Part shown: piece by piece, positions 55,000 through 63,366 of the stretch
Layout: each line of letters starts with the position of its first letter
Numbering within the stretch: the stretch's first letter is position 1
From: Acidobacteriota bacterium
GTDB lineage: Bacteria; Acidobacteriota; Blastocatellia; Chloracidobacteriales; Chloracidobacteriaceae
Direction: 5' to 3'
Length of the DNA: 64,000 bases
Assembly (NCBI GenBank): GCA_016208495.1
Contig: JACQXX010000017.1
Span: 1-64,000 of the forward strand
Notes under the pieces: model-generated
Told to the model about the DNA's origin: nothing
Databases searched by the model: none
The model's input: the letters and a program-made list of their open reading frames with translations, nothing else
Position numbers and translations under genes: made by a program

Positions 55000-55030
55000 T
55001 AGCGAAGTAGCGAAGTAGCGAAGTAGCAAA
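55000..55030. repeat. GCGAAGTA octamer array
   Basis: Three or four GCGAAGTA units lie in the gap between the phosphatase-receptor gene and the LysR gene. The adjacent ACCACGAAACACACGAACTA stretch (54920-54940) resembles the MITE interior. Confidence 0.85.
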
Positions 55031-55102
55031 TAGTAAAAACCAAAACGACTTGCTTCATGAGCGGTTAAGTAACGAAAAGAAGTGGAGTTCGTGACCTGCT
55101 GA

Positions 55103-56014
55103 CTACAGACTACTGACTCCAAACTGGTATAAGGAAGAGGCGGCTGACTGGAGGGCGGTCAGAAATTCAGTGTGGCGAGGGCGGTTTTCAACCGTGACTG
55201 CAAATACCTGAGAAACATACCCATCCAGTTTTTGGAAACCTGAAACGTGATACAGCGACTGCAAATCGCTGGCAACCAGGGCTGGCGAAACAAAGAACCC
55301 TCGCCCGGTTGATCCAAGCAGTTTAATCAGTGTGCTGTCGGAATATTCACCCACCACGACTGGTGTCACGCGATGCCTTGTCAGCCAGGCTTCCAGGGAG
55401 TGTCGAAGCTGAAATTGTGGGCCAGGTATGAAAAAGGGGGATTGATTGAGTGATTCTGGCAGGTTTGAATTCCACTTTGAGATCAAATCCGGGGTGCCAA
55501 AGAGCATCAAATCTGATTCAACCAGCAAATGATTCTGTGGCCTGACGTTTTTCAGGGTAAGTGGACTATCACTGAGCACGATATCCAGTTCATTTCCTTC
55601 AAGTTGGGTTTGTAATTCTTCCGTGCGTAGTGTGATGCAGCTCAGTTTTAAGTCCGATACCTGGTGTTGGATGTGGTCAATTAACCGACAATAGAGAAGT
55701 TTCGTTACCCCTTCGCTCATACCAAGCCGAATAGGTGAAGTCATTTTTTCGGGCAATCCCTGCAGTGTATCAGTGAGATTTTTTCCCAGCGCAAAAATTT
55801 CGGCGGCATATTCAAAGACAATATTCCCGGTTTCAGTCAGCGTTTGATGTTTGCCTTTTCGGGCAAACAGCGGTTTTCCAATGGTTGTTTCCAGCGACCG
55901 AAGTTGCGCACTGAGGGTTGGTTGGCTCAACCCAAGTGTCCGGCTGGCCTGGATGACACTCCCCTCTCGGGCAACTGTCCAAAACAAAAACAAGTGGTGG
56001 TAGTTTAATTCCAT
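55103..56014 (-). CDS. NhaR-like LysR-type transcriptional regulator
   Basis: 303 residues. The N-terminal 65 residues are the winged helix-turn-helix of LysR proteins (YHHLFLFWTVAREGSVIQAS, LGLSQPTLSAQLRSLE). The rest is the effector-binding domain. The N-terminal YHHLxxFW and LSAQLRSLE pattern is that of the NhaR subgroup, which responds to Na+/pH. The gene is divergent from the beta-barrel gene, with a TTTGTTAAA dyad in between, 36 bp and more upstream of its own start. Autoregulation and control of the neighbour are likely by family rule, but the effector is unknown. Confidence 0.93.
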   Translation of the reverse strand: MELNYHHLFLFWTVAREGSVIQASRTLGLSQPTLSAQLRSLETTIGKPLFARKGKHQTLTETGNIVFEYAAEIFALGKNLTDTLQGLPEKMTSPIRLGMSEGVTKLLYCRLIDHIQHQVSDLKLSCITLRTEELQTQLEGNELDIVLSDSPLTLKNVRPQNHLLVESDLMLFGTPDLISKWNSNLPESLNQSPFFIPGPQFQLRHSLEAWLTRHRVTPVVVGEYSDSTLIKLLGSTGRGFFVSPALVASDLQSLYHVSGFQKLDGYVSQVFAVTVENRPRHTEFLTALQSAASSLYQFGVSSL

Positions 56015-56049
56015 CTGGAAATGTTCTCGGAAATACAGATGATCGAAGA

Positions 56050-56090
56050 TTTGTTAAACTCATTATAGAAAATTTAACAAATTTAACAAG
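56050..56090. promoter_or_regulatory. Dyad and direct repeat in the LysR/beta-barrel promoter region
   Basis: TTTGTTAAA (56050-56058) and TTTAACAAA (56073-56081) form a perfect inverted repeat. TTTAACAAG (56082-56090) directly repeats the right half. LysR proteins use T-N11-A dyads close to their own start. This is the strongest candidate site in the divergent region. Confidence 0.6.
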
Positions 56091-56254
56091 CATCCTGGAA
56101 AATATTAGAATCAATCTATTGAGCATGCGTTTATGAGCAAAACTGAACTAGCGAGGTCCGACGACAATCAGTGCAACACGTAATGCACCTGCGGATAGTG
56201 GTTCAATAATCATTTGACAGACAATTGACAGAAGAAATTAGGAGAACAATCAGT

Positions 56255-56752
56255 ATGCTGAAAAAATTCTTGTTTGCGATCACATTCGTGCTGGCTACTT
56301 CATTTTCAACGCTGGCACAGGATCCGCCGGAGAACGAAGTGGTGGCCGGATATACCTATTTGCGCGGTGATGAGTTGAAGGCAAACTTAAACGGTTTCAA
56401 TTTTTCCTACACCCGGTATCTGAATGATAACTTTGGGGTTACTTCCGAAATTGGGGCTAACTTTGACTCCGGCATCAATACGTTCACGTACTTGATCGGC
56501 CCGCAAATCGCGGCCAATCGGGGGGGAAGAGTGTCACCCTTTGCTCATATTTTGGTCGGAGGCGGGCGAGTGAGTATTGAAGACTTCGGATCCAGCAATG
56601 GGTTTGCCGTTGCTCTTGGCGGAGGGGTTGATGTAAAACTGAATGATAAAGTATCCATTCGACCTATTCAGATAGATTACCTTCCGATCAGATTTAACGG
56701 AGGCACAATCCACAATGGCCGCGTCGGTGCCAGGATAAACTTCCGATTCTGA
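56255..56752 (+). CDS. Outer-membrane beta-barrel protein
   Basis: 165 residues from the MLKKFLFA start, after GGAG at 11 bases. The signal peptide (1-21) is cleaved after STLAQ. The mature part shows eight or so alternating amphipathic strands (VVAGYTYLRG, FNFSYTRYL, GVTSEIGANF, FAHILVGGGRV), ending in an aromatic Phe (RINFRF), the classic outer-membrane insertion signal. It belongs to the small OmpA/OmpX-like barrels. It is divergent from a LysR regulator. The stop codon is followed immediately by a repeat array. Confidence 0.88.
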   Translation: MLKKFLFAITFVLATSFSTLAQDPPENEVVAGYTYLRGDELKANLNGFNFSYTRYLNDNFGVTSEIGANFDSGINTFTYLIGPQIAANRGGRVSPFAHILVGGGRVSIEDFGSSNGFAVALGGGVDVKLNDKVSIRPIQIDYLPIRFNGGTIHNGRVGARINFRF

Positions 56753-57011
56753 GGTGACAAAGTGACAAGGTGACATCTGACAAGGTGACAAGGTGACATC
56801 TGACAAGGTGACAAGGTGACATCTGACAAGGTGACATCTGACAAGATGACAAGGTGACATCTGACAAGGTGACAAGGTGACAAGGTGACATCTGACCAAA
56901 TGACAACGTGACAGAATGATCTATTGTCACCTTGTCAGATGTCACCTTGTCATTCAGTCACCTTGTCATTTGTCACCCGGTCACCCTGTCATTCAGTCAC
57001 CTTGTCACCTC
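56753..57011. repeat. Inverted GGTGACAAGG / CACCTTGTC arrays
   Basis: A left block of GTGACAAGGTGACATCTGAC words (56753-56905) is followed by a right block of the reverse-complement words CACCTTGTC and GTCACCTTGTCAT (56932-57011), joined by about 27 bases. The two arms fill the whole space between the convergent beta-barrel and trans-sulfuration genes, leaving 1 bp before each stop. They would form a long hairpin in either transcript. Confidence 0.93.
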
Positions 57012-57012
57012 A

Positions 57013-58182
57013 TTACGCTTCGCGAATTTTCTTTAACGCATCTGAAAAGTCTTCAATCAGGTCTTCGGTTGCTTCCAGGCCGACCGAAAGGCGAATCAAG
57101 CCGTTGCTAATGCCAGCCTTTTGCCGATCTTCAGGTGATAGCCCTGAGTGAGATGTCTGGACAGGCCGGGTAATCAGTGATTCAACCCCACCCAGACTCG
57201 GCGCTACGACAGGCAAAGTGACGTTTTTCAGAAACTGTTCTGCCGCCCGTTCTCCGCCTTTGAGTTCAAAACTCAACACACCGCCATACCCTTTAAACAG
57301 CTCGCGTGCAATTTTATGATCTGGATGGTTTTCCAGCCCGGCATAATTCACTTTTTCAACTGCCGGATGTTCCTGGAGAAATTGTGCCAGTCGGAGTGTG
57401 CTCTGGTTTTGATATCGCACCCGCACCGCCAGGGTTTTCAGGCCACGATGGAGTAAAAATACAGCGTGGGGATCAAGACAGCCGCCCAGATGGTTGATTT
57501 TATGGGCAATAGTTCTCAGCAATGATCCTCGTCCAATAATAGCGCCGGCGACAATATCTGAATGCCCGTTAAGGTATTTGGTGCAACTATGGAGCACCAG
57601 ATCATAGCCGATTTCGATTGGGCGAAAATTGATTGGGCTGGCAAAGGTGCTGTCAATAATCGAAATCAATCCGTGAGCGCGAGCAAATTCAACCACCCTC
57701 CGATGGTCAATAACCTGGAGCAATGGATTTGTCATGGCTTCGACGTAAATGGCGCGGGTATTTGGCTTGACCAGTGATTCCCATTCTTCCGGGGTGTTTG
57801 GCTGAATAAAATCGTAGGAAAGCCCAAATTCCGCAAAATCCTCAGTGACCAGATTATGCGTTCCGCCATACAGGCAGTTTTGCGCGAGCAGATGGCCGCC
57901 GGGTGAAAGCAGCGTCAAGAGCGTGGAAGAAATTGCTGCCATCCCGCTGGCTGTCACCAGCGCGGCTTCTCCATTTTCCAATGCGGCCAATTTGGCGTGA
58001 ACCGCTGCGTGGTTGGGAGTGTTGTTGAGGCGGATGTATTTCAGATCGTGGTACGAACTCGTGCCTTCATATTCAAAGGTCGAGGATTGGAAAATGGGCA
58101 TGGCGACCGCACCTTCAATTTTGGGGTGCGGTTCTCCGGCGTGGATGAGTTTGGTTTCAATGTTTTTGTACGTTTTGGTCAT
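57013..58182 (-). CDS. Trans-sulfuration enzyme (cystathionine gamma-synthase/lyase family)
   Basis: 389 residues from the MTKTYKNIETK start, with AAAGAGAGAC just before it; the upstream in-frame extension is repeat-derived. It is a PLP-dependent Cys/Met metabolism enzyme. Lys in SCTKYLNGHSDIVAG binds PLP, YGGTHNLV and VEAMTNPLLQVID are conserved, and the C-terminus has SLGGVESLITRP and HSGLSPEDRQKAGI. Candidates are cystathionine gamma-lyase, cystathionine gamma-synthase or methionine gamma-lyase. The sequence alone does not decide among them, so no symbol is given. It is single, convergent to the beta-barrel gene. Confidence 0.93.
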   Translation of the reverse strand: MTKTYKNIETKLIHAGEPHPKIEGAVAMPIFQSSTFEYEGTSSYHDLKYIRLNNTPNHAAVHAKLAALENGEAALVTASGMAAISSTLLTLLSPGGHLLAQNCLYGGTHNLVTEDFAEFGLSYDFIQPNTPEEWESLVKPNTRAIYVEAMTNPLLQVIDHRRVVEFARAHGLISIIDSTFASPINFRPIEIGYDLVLHSCTKYLNGHSDIVAGAIIGRGSLLRTIAHKINHLGGCLDPHAVFLLHRGLKTLAVRVRYQNQSTLRLAQFLQEHPAVEKVNYAGLENHPDHKIARELFKGYGGVLSFELKGGERAAEQFLKNVTLPVVAPSLGGVESLITRPVQTSHSGLSPEDRQKAGISNGLIRLSVGLEATEDLIEDFSDALKKIREA

Positions 58183-58196
58183 GGTTGTCTCTCTTT

Positions 58197-58365
58197 TTAG
58201 GGCTGGAAAAACCAGGGCTGAAGACTCGCAAGCTCGGGGCTGAGGGCTTGGGGCTGAAAGAAAACCAGGGCTGAGGGCTTGGGGTATGAACCCCGGTTTC
58301 TTCAGCCCCAAGCCCCAAGCCCTGGTTTTCTAGCCCCAAGCCCCGAGCCCTGAGCCCCAGGTCTT
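58197..58365. repeat. Inverted GGGCTGAGGGCTTGG / CCAAGCCCC arrays
   Basis: GGGCTGAAGACTCGCAAGCT and GGGCTGAGGGCTTGGGG words at 58200-58287 are followed by CCCCAAGCCCCAAGCCCTGG words at 58304-58360. They sit between the trans-sulfuration gene and the endonuclease gene. Confidence 0.85.
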
Positions 58366-58370
58366 CCGCC

Positions 58371-59255
58371 CTACTCCTTATCCATCTTTGATTTCAGGGC
58401 TTTTTGAACATTGGCTGGCAGATTGGACAACAATTTGTACCCGGTGTCTTTTTCAATGGCGGCCACGGTGGTGCGAAATTCCTGCCAGTCGCGGGTTCTG
58501 ACGTCTTCTTCGTTTGGCATGGAAATGGCGATCACGCGGGTGTTTTCAGTGATTCGGTTCAGGTCATTGCTTCCGTTTTTCAGAACCACAATCACCTTCC
58601 AGGTTTTCTTGGGTACTGACACCTTCCCGTTGGCGATTTTTTCTTTTTCGCCGCTTCCGCCGCAGATGATATACAACTCATTTCCGTCTTCGACGAGCCG
58701 GCGAGAGTATTTTTCCAGATTGGCCCAGGGGCCCTGATTATTTCCGCCAGCTTGAGGGATGATATTGGTCATCACAAACACGGCTTCGTTGTCTTTTTCG
58801 GTTTTGTCCCGGTCGGCTGACGGGCACATATGGCCCCGATCATAGCCACTGTTGGTGTAATCCTGCGGAGTCACTTTGTACCATCCCGCCGGAAGCTCTG
58901 GATCAGCTTTAAACTGGCTGCGTTCAACATCGCCTAAATCGTTTTTGTCCAGATGCCAGGAAACCCAGTTTGGAATTCCTTTATCGCGGTTATAGCTCAT
59001 CGCAAATTGTTTGCGTTCGCTCAAGAAGTTCGCCGGGCTGGAAGTATCCGGTTTGGCATTGCTTGGGTTCCCAAGCGCCAGGTTTGAATTGGCGCCAGCT
59101 TTGGTGTTTCCACCTGAAGTGTCAGTCGAAGACTCTTTCTCCGTGCCGCCTTTTTTGTTGTCTGAAGGGGGTTCTGGTGGGAGGCAGGCGGTTAATCCAA
59201 GTGACAGGCTCAGTACAACAGCCATCAATCCAAGCTTAAAAACAGACTTTGGCAT
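58371..59255 (-). CDS. Lipoprotein DNA/RNA non-specific endonuclease
   Basis: 294 residues from the MPKSVFKLG start. The N-terminus is a lipoprotein signal with lipobox LTAC, followed by a Ser/Gly/Thr-rich linker. The C-terminal 220 residues match the NUC1/EndA family with the DRGH motif (GYDRGHMCPSADRD) and a metal-binding NIIPQAGGNNQGPWANLE. It cuts DNA and RNA without specificity, likely at the cell surface. With the 3583 gene it is the second secreted nuclease in the window, and unlike that one it is intact. Confidence 0.93.
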   Translation of the reverse strand: MPKSVFKLGLMAVVLSLSLGLTACLPPEPPSDNKKGGTEKESSTDTSGGNTKAGANSNLALGNPSNAKPDTSSPANFLSERKQFAMSYNRDKGIPNWVSWHLDKNDLGDVERSQFKADPELPAGWYKVTPQDYTNSGYDRGHMCPSADRDKTEKDNEAVFVMTNIIPQAGGNNQGPWANLEKYSRRLVEDGNELYIICGGSGEKEKIANGKVSVPKKTWKVIVVLKNGSNDLNRITENTRVIAISMPNEEDVRTRDWQEFRTTVAAIEKDTGYKLLSNLPANVQKALKSKMDKE

Positions 59256-59690
59256 AAGTGATTTCTCGATCCTGGTTGAAAAAGAGGATTTGCAGCCAGT
59301 TGGGCAGAAATGACACGGATGAGGCTGCACAGGGAATTGATTCTTCACACTCTAGCGCAAAGCACGGGTTGAGTCCAAAAATCAAAGCACTCGCCTCCAT
59401 GAGATTTGTTCCCAGTTCGTTCTTTTGGTCCTTGATGTCCCTTAAGTCCTTTTCAAACAACCAGGCGAAGTACCTGTAACTTGTTGGGAAAATTGTATTT
59501 TTTTGAACCCTGAACCCTGAACCCTGAGCCCTGATTGGCTTTCACCGGTCAACTTTATCGCGGTTTTCAATGATTTTTTGGACTGAATTGGTTTAGAGTT
59601 GGGTTAACTTGCCTATACATCGCACTGCACGTCAACCGACCTGTTTTACTCCAAAAACCAAAATCAGAAACTCAGTTGGAACCCCGATTT
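59256..59690. other. Intergenic region between endonuclease and protease
   Basis: 435 bases. It contains a TTCTTTTGGTCC/TTAAGTCC stretch near 59413-59453 similar to the cores of other arrays, and a CCCTGAA array (four units) at 59503-59534. It should hold divergent promoters of the genes at 59255 and 59691. No gene is supported. Confidence 0.5.
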
Positions 59691-62600
59691 ATGTCACCTA
59701 AGAACCAAAATCCACGCCAAACACAAACAGATAAACTTCATAAAATAAAGATTTTTCAGCGCGTACGCACCAAATCCCGATTTTTTCTCTTTCTATTGAC
59801 GAGCTGTCTCTTGCTTGCTGGAGTTCAATATCGAAACGAAGCCGCACTCCAGGCCGCAACTGGCCCCCAGGCCCGATTCGCTTCAACAAGTGCTCAAAAG
59901 AACCAGCCGACCCAAAAGATCCCAACTGCCAGCCAGGAGAGTCCGATTGCTGAATCAGCCTTACAGCAGATGCAGTGGTTGATTGAGGCCAAGGCAAAAC
60001 GAACACCAGTTCAACGGAAAATTGATTCAAATTTGCTGTTTTTGCTTGAAACGAGTCAGGGAACGAATCAAACCCGGATTCCAAATCAGATGCTGAAACC
60101 AGCGGTTCAAACTGGCACGGATGGCCGGGTTGAAGTGGAAATCTGTAGCGAACTCTCTGACACCGTGCTGCAGACAATTACGGCTGCTGGCGGACAGATC
60201 AGCTATAAATCTCCCAAATACAGAACGATCCAGGCCAGACTTCCGCTTGCCTCTTTGGAAAAGATTGCTGCATTCCCGGAAGTGTATTTTATCCAGCCCC
60301 GGCAGGAAGCTTTCACCCGGCGGGCACAATCTCCAAAATCCAGCCAGATTCAAATCCAACCGGAAACTGATGATAGTTTTGAAGCTCGATCCAAAAGAGT
60401 TCAGTCATTTTTAACCAGTGCGATTCCACAACTCGTCCAAACCCAGAACGGAGCGCTTCGTCAGCCATCGAAGGTCAACACCACCGAAGCCGATGTTGCC
60501 CATCGTGCCAGACTGGCCCGAACGACCTTTAACGCTGATGGAACGGGAATCAAAGTTGGCGTGTTGTCAGACAGCGCCAGTTTTGCCCAGTTGCGGAGCC
60601 TCCAGCGAACTGGCGATCTGCCCGCCAATGTGACCATTTTGCCGGGCCAGGAAGGCGAAGGGTCAGACGAAGGTCTGGCGATGCTTGAAATCATCCACGA
60701 CATTGTTCCTGGAGCACAGCTTTTCTTCGCCACGGCCTTTAACGGAATCACCAGTTTTGGCGATAACATCCGGGCGTTGCGGGATGCCGGCTGTGACATC
60801 ATTGTGGATGACGTGGGGTATTTTGCCGAAACCGTTTTTCAGGATGGTCAGGCGCCAAATGTCATTTCACGGACGAATGGCGGTGTTCCACTCCAGGCAG
60901 TGATTGATGTGTCGCGAGACGGCGCACTGTATTTTTCATCGGCTGGAAACTCAGGGAATAAAAATGATGGCACGTCGGGGGCCTGGGAAGGTGACTTTGT
61001 GGACGGCGGCCCCATTGGGCGACCAATCCAGGGGGCTGGTTCGCTGCATGCCTTTGCCCCAGGGAAAAACTTTAATGTCATCACCGAATTGTCTGGCGGA
61101 AGCCGTGACTTTTTCACGCTCAACTGGTCAGACCCGATGGGCGGGTCCGCCAACGACTATGACTTTTTCCTGTTGGATGCCACAGGACGAAATATTCTTG
61201 GTTTTTCCACCAACCCTCAGGATGGCAGCCCAGGAAGCGACCCTTTTGAAATTATTCCGTTTAATGGCGGTTCAACCGTGAATACCGGAATCCGGCTGGT
61301 GGTGGTGAAGCGTCCAGGGGCGGCTGTCCGGGCTCTCCATATCAGTACCAATCGCGGAGAACTTGAAATCAGCACTTCCGGTCAGATTTATGGTCACGCC
61401 TGTGCCGGTGAGGCGTATGGTGTCGCCGCCGTGAATGTCGCCACGGCACAGGGCGGTATCTTTCGCGGAGGCCCTGCCAATCCGGTTGAGACCTTCAGTA
61501 CCGATGGGCTCCGGCGGTTGTTTTTTGATGAAGCCAGTAACCCCTTGACCCCAGGAAATCTTCTGTTTGCAACCAATGGCGGCGTCAATCGCCAAAAGCC
61601 GGATATTGCCGCAGCAGACGGAGTCAGTACCGCAACAGATGGATTTAATCCATTTTTTGGTACTTCAGCGGCGGCCCCGCACGCGGCGGCGATTGCAGCG
61701 TTGATTCAATCAGCAGACAGGTCGCTCAAGCCAACTGATATCCGAACCATTTTGCAAACTTCGGCACTCGACATCGAGGAACCTGGGCCGCGTCCCGGAA
61801 CTGGCGTTGATCGGGATTCAGGGTTTGGATTGATTGACGCCTTTGTCGCACTGGCGCAGGTCAAAAAACAGGCAGTTATTCAATTAAAAAATGTGACCTT
61901 CCGCGAAGCTGCCGGCGGGAATGGAAACGGGTTTGTGGAACCCGGTGAATCGGGTGAACTCCTGGTGACGGTTGAAAATGTCGGTGGCGGTCCGGCAACG
62001 GAGGTGATGTCTTCGTTTTCGCTGGCGAGTCCTGTTCCAGGCGTGACCTTAAATGGAGGCAGTGCTATCAGTTATGGAACCGTGGCCCCATTTGAACAAA
62101 AAACGGCAACCGTGCCGGTGATTGTGACCCTGTCGCCAACTGCACCTTGCGGCGCCAATCTGGGAATCAATATTTCTGCTTCGTTTGCTGGAGGTCCCTC
62201 GCCCAGCACCGACACCATTTCACTCCAAACTGGATTTGTGGTTGCCATTGACGGAACGCTTGGAAGTCCAATGTCTTCAAGCTTATTTACCAGCACGACC
62301 GGGATTCAGGTGAAAAAACGATTGGCCAGGTCTGGGACTGAATTTTCGACCTGTGAAACGCCGAAACGCGGGCAGCTTTTTGATGATGAAAAGGGGCAAC
62401 GAAAATTTGATGCCTACACGCTCAAAAACCCAACCAGCAGCCCGATCTGTGTAACCGTTGCGTTTTCAAGCACCTGCGGGAGTTCCGACTTGTTCTCAGC
62501 CGCTTATGCTCCGGCGTACAACCCGAAAAAAGCAATTTCAAATTATCTTGGAGATGCAACGTTAAGTTCCCCGAGTCAGTCAGCGGAGCAGACCTATTCA

Positions 62601-62726
62601 TTTATGGTTCCAGCTAACTCTGATTTTGTCATTCTGGCGGTCGCGGTGAACCGGGTCGGAGACAATGACGGAACAGGCTGTCCGTACAAAATCCGGATTT
62701 TGGGCGTTGGATGTGGGGCACAATAA
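59691..62726 (+). CDS. Secreted subtilisin-like (S8) protease
   Basis: 1011 residues from the ATG at 59691; a TTG 15 bases earlier is possible. An N-terminal signal or anchor (about residues 22-45) precedes a pro-region to about 260. The S8 domain has Asp in VGVLSDS, His in IIHDIVPG (a DEGLAMLEIIHD arrangement), Asn in SSAGNSG and Ser in GTSAAAPHAAAIAAL. The C-terminal 300 residues are beta-rich domains (GNGFVEPGESGELLVTVENV). It would be exported and self-processed. Confidence 0.92.
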   Translation: MSPKNQNPRQTQTDKLHKIKIFQRVRTKSRFFLFLLTSCLLLAGVQYRNEAALQAATGPQARFASTSAQKNQPTQKIPTASQESPIAESALQQMQWLIEAKAKRTPVQRKIDSNLLFLLETSQGTNQTRIPNQMLKPAVQTGTDGRVEVEICSELSDTVLQTITAAGGQISYKSPKYRTIQARLPLASLEKIAAFPEVYFIQPRQEAFTRRAQSPKSSQIQIQPETDDSFEARSKRVQSFLTSAIPQLVQTQNGALRQPSKVNTTEADVAHRARLARTTFNADGTGIKVGVLSDSASFAQLRSLQRTGDLPANVTILPGQEGEGSDEGLAMLEIIHDIVPGAQLFFATAFNGITSFGDNIRALRDAGCDIIVDDVGYFAETVFQDGQAPNVISRTNGGVPLQAVIDVSRDGALYFSSAGNSGNKNDGTSGAWEGDFVDGGPIGRPIQGAGSLHAFAPGKNFNVITELSGGSRDFFTLNWSDPMGGSANDYDFFLLDATGRNILGFSTNPQDGSPGSDPFEIIPFNGGSTVNTGIRLVVVKRPGAAVRALHISTNRGELEISTSGQIYGHACAGEAYGVAAVNVATAQGGIFRGGPANPVETFSTDGLRRLFFDEASNPLTPGNLLFATNGGVNRQKPDIAAADGVSTATDGFNPFFGTSAAAPHAAAIAALIQSADRSLKPTDIRTILQTSALDIEEPGPRPGTGVDRDSGFGLIDAFVALAQVKKQAVIQLKNVTFREAAGGNGNGFVEPGESGELLVTVENVGGGPATEVMSSFSLASPVPGVTLNGGSAISYGTVAPFEQKTATVPVIVTLSPTAPCGANLGINISASFAGGPSPSTDTISLQTGFVVAIDGTLGSPMSSSLFTSTTGIQVKKRLARSGTEFSTCETPKRGQLFDDEKGQRKFDAYTLKNPTSSPICVTVAFSSTCGSSDLFSAAYAPAYNPKKAISNYLGDATLSSPSQSAEQTYSFMVPANSDFVILAVAVNRVGDNDGTGCPYKIRILGVGCGAQ

Positions 62727-62868
62727 TTAGTGCAACATCTTGTTTCAGAGGAGGATACAACGGGTACAGAATAATACTTGTTAATGAAAAGGAAAGAACA
62801 CTCTGTTGGCTTCAGCAAAGTCGTCATTGAGAACATTTCAATAGACGTAAATTTGATTGGAGGTCAAT

Positions 62869-63354
62869 ATGAGCCAATACATTTGGTTATCACTCGTGGC
62901 AGGGTTCCTTCTGATTCCTGTCTCCTGGTTTTCACTTCAGGAAAATACGCCTTCATTTCTGTCACCCGGTCCGATGGTGCTGGTGATCCCGTTATTTCTC
63001 GAAATACCACGATATATCATCGTGCTTATTCCCACCGTTTTGTTTTGGCTATGGAGTTTTCATTTATTGAAAGGGGAAATACAAACCCCGTTTCGCTCAC
63101 TCGTTCTTTGTATTCTCCTGATAGTGTTGAGTGGAATAGATCTGCTCTATTGCTGGCCCTATGGTGTGGCATATCAAGGGTTTCATCACACGCTTTGGAT
63201 GTGCCTTTTGAATGTATTTTTTGGGTTAATGCTCATCCTGATGGCATGCATTCAGAGTGTTAAACCTTCATTTGGCTTAAACCTGGCTTTTCACTTTTGG
63301 ATTTTTCTTTGGCTGGGTTGGTGTGCCTTTCCTTATCTGGGTGAAAGTCCATAG
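62869..63354 (+). CDS. Small polytopic membrane protein
   Basis: 161 residues from the MSQYIWLS start, with GGAGG 8 bases upstream. Four hydrophobic segments (about 5-25, 45-67, 80-100, 115-135) are joined by short loops. I recognise no family. The next gene starts 12 bp downstream with GGAGAG overlapping this gene's stop region, so the two are likely an operon. Confidence 0.75.
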   Translation: MSQYIWLSLVAGFLLIPVSWFSLQENTPSFLSPGPMVLVIPLFLEIPRYIIVLIPTVLFWLWSFHLLKGEIQTPFRSLVLCILLIVLSGIDLLYCWPYGVAYQGFHHTLWMCLLNVFFGLMLILMACIQSVKPSFGLNLAFHFWIFLWLGWCAFPYLGESP

Positions 63355-63366
63355 GAGAGATGTTGT

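Noticed and set aside
56534-56945. Minus-strand frames in the GTGACAAGG arrays
   Set aside because: Same repeat artefact, overlapping the 3' end of the beta-barrel gene.
58183-58311. Upstream start of the trans-sulfuration enzyme
   Set aside because: The extra N-terminus is translation of the GGGCTGA array; MTKTYKN has a ribosome site.
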